DNA of 37,085 nt from an uncultured Acidimicrobiales bacterium (GTDB lineage Bacteria; Actinomycetota; Acidimicrobiia; Acidimicrobiales; CALAML01): contig CALAML010000165.1 of assembly GCA_937925845.1 (NCBI GenBank), forward strand, positions 1-37,085, written 5' to 3'. Position numbers and translations under genes: made by a program. Below are positions 24,888 through 32,738 of this stretch, one piece after another. Position 1 is the first letter of the stretch, and every line of letters starts with the position of its first letter. A model generated the notes under the pieces. It was not told where the DNA came from and searched no databases. It worked only from the letters and a program-made list of their open reading frames with translations.

Positions 24888-26066
24888 GTGACCTCCGACC
24901 AGCAGGCAAAATGGGACACCCGGTGGCGTGATGCCAGGGCCACCTCCGCGTCGGTCGTCGCCGTCGCCGATGCCTGGCTGCCTGGCTCGGGGCGGGCTCT
25001 GGATCTGGCCGGAGGTGTGTCGGGCGATGCTCTGGCTATGGCCGGGCTGGGGCTCGACGTCACTGTCGCCGATATCTCTCCGGTCGCACTGGCTGGAGTC
25101 TCCGCCGCCGCGGCCAAATCCGGACTGTCCGTTGCGACTATCGAGGTGGATCTTGAGTCCGCACCGTTGCCGTCCGGACCATGGGACGTGGTGACGGTTG
25201 GGAACTTCTTTGCCCCGGCGATGTTGGAGCGCTTGGCCGGTGAGCTAGCGCCGGGGGCGGTGGTTGCGGTGGTGGTGGCAACCGAAACCAATCTGGAACG
25301 CAACGCCCATCCATCCGCCCGCTTCCTTGCCGCTCCGGGGCAAATCCAACAGCTGTTGGTCGGTGGCGGTTCGCTTGAACTCCTGCACGCTTCCGAGGCC
25401 TGGCGCCACAACGGTCGTCATGAGGCCCACGTTGTCGTTTCGAACGATGTCGCTCTCGCCCTCGTCCGGGCCAAGGATCGTTGGCGGTCGCGGGCGTTGC
25501 GGTTCGACGTCGATCGTTTGGATGGCGGCGATTTCCTTGGCGGCGATGTCCTCGATATCGAGGCCGAGTCGGCTCGGCTCTGTCGCCGAGTGCTGGACAA
25601 CGTCGTGGTCGAGCCCGGCCAGCGGGTGCTGGTGTATGACGCCATGGCCTCGGAGGCCACGCTAGCTGCGGCCATCAGCGGTTGGGGTGAAGCAAAGCTT
25701 GCGCTGACCCGCACCCCCGATTCGGGTCCGCTCACCGTGCATCCGTTCGACGCACCTCGAGAGCAACATCGCTTTGGCTACAGCCAGCCGAGTGCTGACG
25801 CTCCGGTGATCGATGTTCTCGCCGAACCGGACGCCATCGCCGCGGTGCTCGTGCCCGGACTGGCCTTCGATCGTTTTGGCGGGCGCCTGGGTCGCGGTCG
25901 CGGCTACTACGACCGCCTGCTCTCGGCTTTCGGACCTCGCACTCTGAGAGTTGGGATCGCCTTCGATCAGCAGGTGGTGCATCGGGTACCTACCGAAGGC
26001 CATGACGTGGTCATGACCCACCTGGCCACGCCCTCGGGTTTCGATCGCGTTGGTGAGCCGGGCTAG
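24888..26066 (+). CDS. Fusion of a SAM-dependent methyltransferase and 5-formyltetrahydrofolate cyclo-ligase
   Basis: A 392-residue protein with two enzymes in one frame. Residues about 1-185 are a class I methyltransferase of the TehB/thiopurine type: the N-terminal WDTRWRDA helix, motif I ALDLAGGVSGDAL (near 37-49), VADIS for the ribose-binding acid (60-64), and WDVVTVGNFF. Residues about 225-375 are 5-FTHF cyclo-ligase, with HRFGYSQP, VPGLAFDRFGGRLGRGRGYYDR (327-343 region, the substrate and ATP loop) and VVHRVPTEGHDV. Cyclo-ligase uses ATP to turn 5-formyl-THF into 5,10-methenyl-THF. The usual N-terminal helix of cyclo-ligase is poorly conserved. The linker has no stop or frameshift. Confidence 0.85.
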   Translation: MTSDQQAKWDTRWRDARATSASVVAVADAWLPGSGRALDLAGGVSGDALAMAGLGLDVTVADISPVALAGVSAAAAKSGLSVATIEVDLESAPLPSGPWDVVTVGNFFAPAMLERLAGELAPGAVVAVVVATETNLERNAHPSARFLAAPGQIQQLLVGGGSLELLHASEAWRHNGRHEAHVVVSNDVALALVRAKDRWRSRALRFDVDRLDGGDFLGGDVLDIEAESARLCRRVLDNVVVEPGQRVLVYDAMASEATLAAAISGWGEAKLALTRTPDSGPLTVHPFDAPREQHRFGYSQPSADAPVIDVLAEPDAIAAVLVPGLAFDRFGGRLGRGRGYYDRLLSAFGPRTLRVGIAFDQQVVHRVPTEGHDVVMTHLATPSGFDRVGEPG

Positions 26067-26119
26067 TACGTCGGGTTAGTGGGCGACGCGGTGGAGCGGA
26101 CGCCTGCGAAGCCAATTGC

Positions 26120-26125
26120 TAGTGT
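26120..26125 (+). promoter_or_regulatory. -10 box TAGTGT for the SDR gene at 26132
   Basis: The box ends six bases before ATG 26132. No Shine-Dalgarno is present, which suits a leaderless mRNA. Confidence 0.45.
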
Positions 26126-26131
26126 CTCGTC

Positions 26132-26983
26132 ATGACAACCTCACCTGCACAGTCTGGATCGCTCGAGGGCATGTCGGTGCTCGTCACCGGTGGCGGTAGC
26201 GGAATCGGCAAAGGGACGGCGCAGCGTCTCGTGGCCGATGGCGCATCGGTGCTGATTTGTGGTCGCACCGAAGACAAGCTGGTCGCCGCCTCCGAGGCCA
26301 TCAAGGCCGACCTCGGCTCCGACGCGGCGATCGCTCACCGGGTCTGCGATGTCACCGATGAAGACCAGGTTCGCGACACCGTGGCTGCGGCCGCGGCGAC
26401 CGGCCAGCTCGACGGGCTTTTTGCCTGCGCTGGAGGATCGACCGGTCTTGGCCCAGTCACGAGCCTGGATTACGAGGCCTGGCAGTCGACCGTCGCCATC
26501 AACCTCCATGGCACGTTCCTGTGCATTAAGCACGCCGGAGCGTTGATGGCAGCCCAGGGTTCGGGGTCGATTGTTGGTATGTCTTCGATTGCTGGTTCGA
26601 CCTCCCACAGGTGGTTCGGCGCGTACGGAGCAGCCAAGGCCGGCATCGACATGCTGGTGAAGATGGCCGCCGACGAACTCGGAGCATCCGGCGTCAGAGT
26701 CAACGCGGTCCAGCCTGGAGTGGTGGCCACCGAGATCATGGAGGCGGTGACCGCGGGTGGTCCGGTGATTGAGGACTACTTGGCCAAGATGCCGGTGAGT
26801 CGGGTTGGCGAGGTGGCGGACGTAGCGGGGTTGGTCCGCTTCCTGCTTGGTCCGGAGTCTCCATGGATCACCGGTCAGTCGATCGCTGTCGATGGCGGCA
26901 TGAACCTTCGAGCCGGGCCGGATTACTCGCCCTTCCTGTCAGGGGCATTCAGCGACGAAGCTCTGCGGGGCGTCGTTTCCTAA
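26132..26983 (+). CDS. Short-chain dehydrogenase/reductase
   Basis: A 283-residue classical SDR. The cofactor loop TGGGSGIG is at residues 19-26, the family CAGG is near 99-102, and the catalytic residues are S152 (MSSIAGS), Y165 and K169 (YGAAK). R45 after the second strand (ICGRTEDK) suggests NADP(H) preference. The C-terminus has the usual PWITGQSIAVDGGM. Such enzymes oxidise alcohols or reduce ketones, but the substrate cannot be told from sequence. It stands alone between the fusion gene and a convergent coiled-coil gene. Confidence 0.92.
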   Translation: MTTSPAQSGSLEGMSVLVTGGGSGIGKGTAQRLVADGASVLICGRTEDKLVAASEAIKADLGSDAAIAHRVCDVTDEDQVRDTVAAAAATGQLDGLFACAGGSTGLGPVTSLDYEAWQSTVAINLHGTFLCIKHAGALMAAQGSGSIVGMSSIAGSTSHRWFGAYGAAKAGIDMLVKMAADELGASGVRVNAVQPGVVATEIMEAVTAGGPVIEDYLAKMPVSRVGEVADVAGLVRFLLGPESPWITGQSIAVDGGMNLRAGPDYSPFLSGAFSDEALRGVVS

Positions 26984-27086
26984 AGAGCTTCGCTTGCCAA
27001 AGACGGCGCTTTGTCGCTGTTGCTGCTAGCCCTCACAACCTTGGCAGCTCGATCCGCCTTGGCGAGCGCACCCAGGCTTCTACTCG

Positions 27087-28223
27087 CTAGTTGCGGTTGC
27101 GGAAGGCCTGTAGCAGTGCGGCGATCTCGGCCGCCTCGTCTTCATCGACTTCGGCAGCCGTTCGCTCTTCCTCTACGTCCTCGCTGCGACCAAAGATCGA
27201 TCCACCGGACTTTTTCGCTTCGTCGCGGGCCGGGTCGGAGGTTTCGGTCGGCGCCGCCGGCTCGGCTGGGGCTGGGGCTGGGGCCGCGGTTCCGCCGGCC
27301 GGCACCACTGGCATCTCACCCTGCAAGGCCGGGTTGAGGTAGCCGGAGCCCTCGAATTCCTGCTGGCCCTCGACCGAGTCGGCGCCGAAGTAGGCCCCTT
27401 CGGGGAGATGGCCCGCGTCATCGTAGGAGACCACGATTGGCGGAGCTTCGATGCCGACCGGAATGTCGGGCATGGCCGCCGCTGCCGGCTGGCTTTCGGC
27501 AAGACGCTCAGCTTCGATCTGGGCAGCCACTTCGGCTTGGGCTTCCGCCTGAGCATCTACCGCAGCTTCGGCTTCGGCTTCGGCTTGAGCTTGCGCTTCG
27601 GCCTGGGCTCGCGCTTCTTCTTCGGCGCGGGCTTGGGCTTCGGCTTGGGCTCGGGCTTCTTCCTCGGCGGCGAGTCGAGCCTCCACCTCAGCTTCAGCAG
27701 CGGCCTCAGCCTCGGCCCGGGCTTGGGCCGCGGCAGCAAGTCGGGCCTCTTCTTCAGCGCGGGCCTGGGCCTCAGCGGCAAGTCGGGCCTCTTCTTCAGC
27801 ACGAGCTTGGGCCTCGGCGGCCGCCTGCGCTTCGGCGCGAGCTTGCGCCTCTGCCCGAGCCTGCGCTTCGGCTTCGGCTTCGGCCTTGGCGATGGCCGCC
27901 GCCCTCGCCTCGGCCTGAGCGGCCCGCGCCCGCGCTAGCCGTGCGCTGAGGCTCATGTTGTCGTCGCCTTCGTCGGCGGGAGTCAACAATGAGCGGTCGA
28001 GGGGAACTTCAAATTCTTCCTCTTCGTCGATCCACCACGAGTGTTCGCCTGAAAACAGGTCGACGTCCTCGCCAGGGACCTCTTTTTTCTTCCGCAGGAA
28101 CGCCACGGTAAAAACATCGGCGTTATCCAGGCGATCTTTAGCTGGGCTCGCGCTGGGTTTTTCGGACCGTATCCGCCAGTCGAGCGGCGTGACCCCCGGC
28201 CGAGGAGTATCGTCGGCATCCAT
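27087..28223 (-). CDS. Ala/Glu/Gln-rich coiled-coil repeat protein of unknown function
   Basis: A 378-residue, mostly charged protein. Residues 1-88 are a polar, partly acidic N-terminus ([22 protein letters not shown]). Residues about 95-240 are a long Ala/Glu/Gln/Arg heptad region built from units like [14 protein letters not shown], predicted to form a continuous coiled coil. The rest is Pro/Ala/Glu-rich and disordered, ending in a helical [14 protein letters not shown]. There is no signal peptide or membrane helix. Its ATG at 28221-28223 overlaps the ATG of the divergent hydrolase by two bases. A cytoskeletal or scaffolding role is possible, but I recognise no family. GTG alternatives downstream cannot be excluded. 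Confidence 0.75.
   Translation of the reverse strand: MDADDTPRPGVTPLDWRIRSEKPSASPAKDRLDNADVFTVAFLRKKKEVPGEDVDLFSGEHSWWIDEEEEFEVPLDRSLLTPADEGDDNMSLSARLARARAAQAEARAAAIAKAEAEAEAQARAEAQARAEAQAAAEAQARAEEEARLAAEAQARAEEEARLAAAAQARAEAEAAAEAEVEARLAAEEEARAQAEAQARAEEEARAQAEAQAQAEAEAEAAVDAQAEAQAEVAAQIEAERLAESQPAAAAMPDIPVGIEAPPIVVSYDDAGHLPEGAYFGADSVEGQQEFEGSGYLNPALQGEMPVVPAGGTAAPAPAPAEPAAPTETSDPARDEAKKSGGSIFGRSEDVEEERTAAEVDEDEAAEIAALLQAFRNRN
27737..27820 (-). repeat. 42-bp tandem repeat within the coiled-coil gene
   Basis: Two nearly identical 42-base units begin at 27737 and 27779 (each with CAAGTCGGGCCTCTTCTTCA). They encode the 14-residue, two-heptad unit [14 protein letters not shown]. Less exact copies extend on both sides. 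Confidence 0.7.
28208..28213 (+). promoter_or_regulatory. -10 box TATCGT for the hydrolase gene at 28222
   Basis: The box ends eight bases before ATG 28222 and lies inside the first codons of the divergent coiled-coil gene. Confidence 0.4.
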
Positions 28224-29145
28224 GACCCTGGGATACGACGAGTTCGCCTACTTCGCCGATAACGCTCGTGATGCTGGGTTGGTCTGGGAAGGTCCACCAA
28301 CCGTCACCCGCCGGGAGGTGGCCATTGAGGGCGAACGGTCGGTGAGCGGCCTGGTTTGGGGCGATGGGCCACCGGAGCTGGTTTTGGTGCACGGCGGAGC
28401 TCAAAACGCCCATACCTGGGACACGGTCGCACTGGCGCTCGGCTGCCCGCTGTACGCGGTGGACATGCCGGGTCATGGCCAGTCGGGCTGGCGGGCCGAC
28501 CACGCCTACAATCCGGCAAACATGGCCGGCGACCTCTCGGTGGCTATCGCCGAGGTCGCTCCCGATGCGGTTGGCGTCGTGGGAATGTCGCTTGGCGGGA
28601 TGTCGAGTCTCGCCCTGGCTCACCACCATCCCGAGCTGGTGCGCGAGCTCGTGATGATCGATGTCACCCCCGGCACCGACTCGGTCAAGGCCGAACCGAT
28701 CATCGCCTTCATTGATGGCCCGGAATACTTCGCCGACTTCGATGAGATCCTGAGCCGCACCATCGAGTTCAACCCGACCCGATCCGAGTCGTCGCTGCGC
28801 CGCGGCGTGATGCACAACGCCCACGCCATGGACGATGGCCGATGGACATGGAACTACGACCGCGAGCGCGGTGACCGGGCCCAGGGGGAAGGCGTGGCCG
28901 ACTTTGCGACGATGTGGGATCACCTCGGCGGCCTGTCGCAGAAGCTCACGCTGCTGCGAGGTTCGCTCTCGGGTGTGGTTGGTGACGAGGATGTGGAGGA
29001 GTTCGAGCGGCGCCGACCCAATGACCGGGTGATTGTGGTCGAAGATGCTGGGCATAGCATCCAGGGCGATCAGCCGTTGGTGCTGGCTGGACTGCTGCGG
29101 GAGATTTTCCCTGGCCTGAGCGGCACCGGTGCTCCCGCAATTTAG
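28222..29145 (+). CDS. Alpha/beta-fold hydrolase
   Basis: A 307-residue protein of the alpha/beta hydrolase family. The oxyanion HGG is at 57-59, the nucleophile elbow is G121-M-S123-L-G125-G126, and the catalytic His lies in [14 protein letters not shown] near residue 285. D220s-region acidic residues are candidates for the third member of the triad. [10 protein letters not shown] at 81-90 is the typical strand-4 motif. The frame is open from 27955, but ATG 28222 gives the family's usual N-terminal strand spacing. The substrate is unknown. The downstream PfpI-like gene may overlap it by 17 bases, suggesting an operon. Confidence 0.9.
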   Translation: MTLGYDEFAYFADNARDAGLVWEGPPTVTRREVAIEGERSVSGLVWGDGPPELVLVHGGAQNAHTWDTVALALGCPLYAVDMPGHGQSGWRADHAYNPANMAGDLSVAIAEVAPDAVGVVGMSLGGMSSLALAHHHPELVRELVMIDVTPGTDSVKAEPIIAFIDGPEYFADFDEILSRTIEFNPTRSESSLRRGVMHNAHAMDDGRWTWNYDRERGDRAQGEGVADFATMWDHLGGLSQKLTLLRGSLSGVVGDEDVEEFERRRPNDRVIVVEDAGHSIQGDQPLVLAGLLREIFPGLSGTGAPAI

Positions 29146-29758
29146 ATCGCTCTTTCGCAGTCGATCCCGGCTAAGCCCGGGGTCGCGGGAGGCGTTGCGC
29201 CCCCGTGAAGGTGGCGTCCGCTCGATCTGGGGTCTGGCCTATCCGGGAGTGTCGACCGGCGAGTTGGAGCTGGTCACCACTGCGGCTGCTCGGGCTCTTG
29301 ATGCCTCGGTCACGTTTGTGGCTCCGCTCGGGGATCGATCGAGGGCAGGGCACTCCGACCAGTCAATCGCAGGAGTCGAACCGGCTCGGGCGGTGATCGT
29401 CGAAGCCCTTCCGGCTTCTGGCCATCCGGCCATGCTGGTCGTTCCGGGCGGCCTGGGCTGGCAGGCGCTGGTGGAACAAGCGGCCGTCGTCGCTTGGCTC
29501 CGACGAGTCGCACCACTGGCCGACGGTGTGGTGACCATCTCGACCGGCTCGTTGTTGTTGGCGGCCACCGGCCTACTCGATGGCGATCCAGCCACCGGTC
29601 ACTGGCTGGCTCAACAGGAGTTGGCCGCCATGGGAGCCGATGCCCAAACCATCCGATCGGTGGCCTCACACGAAGGTCGCTGGGTGACCGCGTCCGGCAC
29701 CCAGGCTGGCATCGCCGCCGCCGAGGATCTGGCCCGGAGGATCGTCTGGGGCCGGTAG
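29129..29758 (+). CDS. DJ-1/PfpI-like protein lacking the conserved cysteine
   Basis: A protein of up to 209 residues with the DJ-1/PfpI (class I glutamine amidotransferase-like) fold: LAYPGVSTGELEL, LVVPGGLGWQ, then the nucleophile elbow and GLLDGDPATGHW. In this family the elbow is normally V-C-T-G; here it reads I-S138-T-G, so the catalytic Cys is replaced by Ser. The neighbouring ATGHW segment is intact. The protein may bind a ligand or use Ser, or it may be inactive as an enzyme. The start is uncertain: GTG 29129 overlaps the upstream gene by 17 bases and adds about 30 basic residues before the first strand. Confidence 0.72.
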   Translation: MLPQFRSLFRSRSRLSPGSREALRPREGGVRSIWGLAYPGVSTGELELVTTAAARALDASVTFVAPLGDRSRAGHSDQSIAGVEPARAVIVEALPASGHPAMLVVPGGLGWQALVEQAAVVAWLRRVAPLADGVVTISTGSLLLAATGLLDGDPATGHWLAQQELAAMGADAQTIRSVASHEGRWVTASGTQAGIAAAEDLARRIVWGR

Positions 29759-29822
29759 CCCGGGGCCTGCTCGACCGGTGGGGCTAACCTGTGGGCCGAC
29801 TCGGAACGGATTGGGGACGGCA

Positions 29823-30614
29823 ATGATCGGTTTGGAAGACCAGGTGGTGGTGGTGACGGGCGGAGGCTCGGGAATCGGCTTGGCCACGCTGGAACGGCTC
29901 GTTGCCGCAGGCGCTCGGGTCGCGGCGTGGGATGTGGCGAGGACCGACGGTTTCGACGAGTTGGCCACGGCTCACCCGGACCAGGTGCACTTCGCCGAGG
30001 TCGATGTCCGCTCATCGGTGGCCATCGGCGCTGCGCTTGAGGCGGTCCACGATCGGTTCGGCCCGGTGACTGGCCTGGTCGCTGCGGCCGGAGTCGCCGG
30101 CGGGGGGCCGGCCCACGGGGTGCCGGAAGAGGAGTGGCAGCGGGTCATCGACATCAACCTGACCGGCACCTTCCTGTGTGCCAAAGCGGTGTTGGCCGAC
30201 ATGGTGGAGGCCCGTCGGGGCTCGATCGTCACCATCGCCTCGGTCGAGGGTCTTGAGGGGGCCGAAGGCGGCAGCGCCTACAACGCTTCCAAGGCGGGGG
30301 TGGTCAACTTCACCCGGAACCTGGCCATCGACTACGGCCGGCTCGGGATCCGGGCCAACGCCATTTGCCCTGGATTCATCGAGACGCCGATGTTCGATGC
30401 GGTGTTGGGGTCCGGAGGCATGGCCGAGGTCCGAGGCAAGATCGAAGCGCAGCACAAGCTCGGTCGCTTCGGCCGGCCAAGCGAGGTGGCGGCAGCAATC
30501 ACCTTCCTCTTGTCGGACGAGTCGTCGTTTGTGAGTGGTGTAGCCCTGCCCGTGGATGGCGGGTACACCGCAGGCCATAGCCTCGGCCTGGTGGAGATGA
30601 TGGGCCTGGTCTAA
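29823..30614 (+). CDS. Short-chain dehydrogenase/reductase (FabG-like)
   Basis: A 263-residue classical SDR. The cofactor loop TGGGSGIG is at 12-19; D37 in AAWDVAR after strand 2 suggests NAD(H) preference. Catalytic S140, Y153 and K157 (YNASK) are present, and INLTGTFLCAKA is at 111-122. It differs from the SDR at 26132 and is not a recent duplicate. GGGGACGG about four bases before ATG 29823 is an acceptable Shine-Dalgarno, and TAACCT at 29785-29790 could be its -10 box, so unlike many neighbours this gene has a leader. The substrate is unknown. Confidence 0.9.
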   Translation: MIGLEDQVVVVTGGGSGIGLATLERLVAAGARVAAWDVARTDGFDELATAHPDQVHFAEVDVRSSVAIGAALEAVHDRFGPVTGLVAAAGVAGGGPAHGVPEEEWQRVIDINLTGTFLCAKAVLADMVEARRGSIVTIASVEGLEGAEGGSAYNASKAGVVNFTRNLAIDYGRLGIRANAICPGFIETPMFDAVLGSGGMAEVRGKIEAQHKLGRFGRPSEVAAAITFLLSDESSFVSGVALPVDGGYTAGHSLGLVEMMGLV

Positions 30615-30620
30615 GCCCGG

Positions 30621-32084
30621 TTAGGCGGCGGCGGTTTGCGCGCTGGCCTCGGATCGGTCTTCGGATCGCAGCCCCGTGGTGATGATGGTGCCGATAACGC
30701 CGGCCACCAGCGCTGCTGACGCTGCGGCCACAAACCCGGCGGAGCCGTCGATGCCGGTATGGATCGTGGCCAGCCCGGCGATGCCGATCGTGGTTCCCAT
30801 CTGCCCGACCATGCCCTGGAAGGCGCTGGCCACGCCCACGTCGGCTTCAGCGACGGCGTTGAGCGAACTGGCGAGCACGGGCGGCCGTGAAAAGCCGAGG
30901 CCGGCACCCGAGAGAATCAGGGCTATCACCACGAGTGGGATCGAGTTGAAACCGGCGGCTAGGGCGGTGAGGCCCATGCCGAGAGCGATGAGGGCCATGC
31001 CGCCAACCGCGGTCTGGCGCTCACCGACCCTCGGCGTTACTCGGCCGGAGGCCATTCCCGCGAGGGCGAAGGTGAGCGGGCGAACCATTACCAACTGGGC
31101 GATAGCGGCCTCCTTGTAGCCGAACTGTTCGTCGAGGAGGAACGGCATAGTCGCGAAGATCCCCATGTAGGCGACGCTGGAAAAGAACCCGCTACCGAGC
31201 GCCACCGAATAGTTCCGCCGCCGCAGATAGGCCATGGGCAGAAGCGGCGAGGGCACTCGTCGCTCGATGGCGACGAAGGTGGCCAGGCTCAACGGGCCAA
31301 CGATCAAGCCGCCGATCACCATTGGATGCAGGAAACCCCAGGGGCCGAATTGCACCAGGGCTATCAACAGCGCCCCGACTCCGAGGCCAAGGGTGGATGC
31401 TCCGGCCACATCGAGTTTGGCGCCGCGTCGTCGGGGCGTCTCTGGCAGGAAGGCGGCCGCGAGCGCGATGGTGATGAGCGCCGGCACCATCTGGGCGATA
31501 AAGATCCAGCGCCACCCGAAAGCTTCGATAATCGGTCCGCCCAGCACGAGTCCGATCACCGGCGACATCGAGACGGTAAGGGTCCAGTAGCTCATGGCCC
31601 GGACGCGCTCCGACGGCGGAAAGATCGAGACCAGAATGGCGAGGGATGCGGGGTTGGTCACTGCGCCCGCCGCCGCCGAGAGGGTTCGGAGTCCAATCAG
31701 AGAGATCAGGCTCCACGACGCTGCGGTCAGACCGGCAAAGACCGCCGACACGGCAAAGCCGATCAGGTACAGCCGACGGTGGCCGTAGATGTCGCCGATC
31801 TTGCCGAAGATGGGGCCGGCGACGGCGTTCAGGAGCAGCGGCGCGGTGAGTATCCAGCTGGTGGTGCTCTTCGCGGCGCCGAACTCTTCCGCGATCTGTA
31901 CCTGGGCCACGCCAAGCACGGTGACCAGGAAGGCGACGCTGGCCAGGCCCGCGAGTGCTGTGATCAGGATCAAGCGCCGACGCCAAGGCGTCATTGGCAC
32001 TGCTGGCTCTGCGTCGGTTGCCTCGTGGTCCCGCCACTGCGCCAGGTAATCCTCGGCGCGCTGGTGGTAGGGGGTTACGGACAC
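30621..32084 (-). CDS. MFS transporter, DHA2 (14-helix) drug efflux type
   Basis: A 487-residue polytopic transporter. About 14 hydrophobic segments are visible from residue 33 on. Motif A is GKIGDIYGHRR between helices 2 and 3, and the antiporter motif C region is SPVIGLVLGGPI. This length and the motif C Pro/Gly pattern fit EmrB/QacA-type proton-coupled exporters of drugs or lipids, although the natural substrate is unknown. GTG 32084, seven bases behind a -10 box, is preferred. GTG 32150 would add 22 residues but lies inside an inverted repeat. The gene ends six bases from the convergent SDR stop. Confidence 0.9.
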   Translation of the reverse strand: MSVTPYHQRAEDYLAQWRDHEATDAEPAVPMTPWRRRLILITALAGLASVAFLVTVLGVAQVQIAEEFGAAKSTTSWILTAPLLLNAVAGPIFGKIGDIYGHRRLYLIGFAVSAVFAGLTAASWSLISLIGLRTLSAAAGAVTNPASLAILVSIFPPSERVRAMSYWTLTVSMSPVIGLVLGGPIIEAFGWRWIFIAQMVPALITIALAAAFLPETPRRRGAKLDVAGASTLGLGVGALLIALVQFGPWGFLHPMVIGGLIVGPLSLATFVAIERRVPSPLLPMAYLRRRNYSVALGSGFFSSVAYMGIFATMPFLLDEQFGYKEAAIAQLVMVRPLTFALAGMASGRVTPRVGERQTAVGGMALIALGMGLTALAAGFNSIPLVVIALILSGAGLGFSRPPVLASSLNAVAEADVGVASAFQGMVGQMGTTIGIAGLATIHTGIDGSAGFVAAASAALVAGVIGTIITTGLRSEDRSEASAQTAAA

Positions 32085-32091
32085 CGTGCCC

Positions 32092-32097
32092 AGAGTA
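32092..32097 (-). promoter_or_regulatory. -10 box TACTCT for the MFS gene
   Basis: On the minus strand the box ends seven bases before GTG 32084 and decides that start. Confidence 0.45.
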
Positions 32098-32146
32098 CGG
32101 ACAGTTTCCGCGTTCGGCCGAATGCCGGCCGGTTTTGTGACCAAAG

Positions 32147-32183
32147 CCACCGGTGAGCGTCCTCACGTGAACGTCACCGGTGG
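32147..32183. repeat. Perfect 10-bp inverted repeat between the PLA2-like and MFS genes
   Basis: CCACCGGTGA (32147-32156) is matched by TCACCGGTGG (32174-32183), with 17 bases between that include the small palindrome TCACGTGA. It begins 19 bases past the PLA2 stop on the minus strand, so it could terminate that gene, though the following T run is weak. It also lies upstream of the MFS promoter, where an operator would be. Confidence 0.55.
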
Positions 32184-32201
32184 TGTCTGGTTCAGCGTCG
32201 G

Positions 32202-32597
32202 TCAGGCGATGTTGCTCCCCGTGGCTCGGGCAAAGAAGAAGCCGCCGAGGGCCCGAACCCCGTAGTAGTAGGTGTAGGCCACGCCACGGCAGAAGGTGCG
32301 CTGACCCCAGGAGCTGCGGGTGTTGCAGTGGGCCTTCATGTTGTTGAGGAATCGCACGTCGCAGGCCTGGCGACCGCTGGCCGAGTCGCCGAAGTACTTA
32401 AAGGCGTAGCAGTTGTCGTGGTCGTTGCAGGAGGCGTTGAAGTTGAACCCGTAGCCGCTATCGGGGACGCCGGTGCATCCGTTGGGCGCGGCGGCGGCGG
32501 GCTGGGTGAAGTTGGGGACCGCCACCAACGTTCCTGCGGTCAGCAAGAGCATGGTCAGCAGTTGTGCCAGGCCCAGTCGTACTCGCCTCTTCGACAT
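32202..32597 (-). CDS. Secreted prokaryotic phospholipase A2-like protein
   Basis: A 131-residue exported protein with a basic N-terminus, a hydrophobic core at 8-30 and an AAAAPN cleavage region. The mature part has the PLA2 signature C57-N-D-H60-D61-N-C63, with H60 the catalytic base, and GYGFNFNASC as the presumed Ca-binding loop. Cys41, 57, 63, 79, 91 and 103 could form three disulfides. Streptomyces-type PLA2 of this size hydrolyses the sn-2 ester of phospholipids outside the cell. ATG 32597 has AAGGGG six bases upstream; the earlier GTG 32636 would spoil the signal peptide. TACAGT at 32638-32643 is a possible -10 box. Confidence 0.85.
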   Translation of the reverse strand: MSKRRVRLGLAQLLTMLLLTAGTLVAVPNFTQPAAAAPNGCTGVPDSGYGFNFNASCNDHDNCYAFKYFGDSASGRQACDVRFLNNMKAHCNTRSSWGQRTFCRGVAYTYYYGVRALGGFFFARATGSNIA

Positions 32598-32738
32598 CGT
32601 TTCCCCTTCACGGGTTCGGGTTCGGGTGATAATCACGACTGTAGCTCAGGATGTGTCGGGCGTCACAAGTATCTACTCCGGGTGGCGGGCAGTCGGTTGG
32701 CCCGGCTGGGCGCACCAGGCTGGGCAGAAAGGGGAGGC

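Noticed and set aside
27408-27949. Plus-strand frames rich in Leu, Gly, Phe and Arg opposite the coiled-coil gene
   Set aside because: They are the reverse complement of the Ala/Glu/Gln repeat and carry no independent signal.
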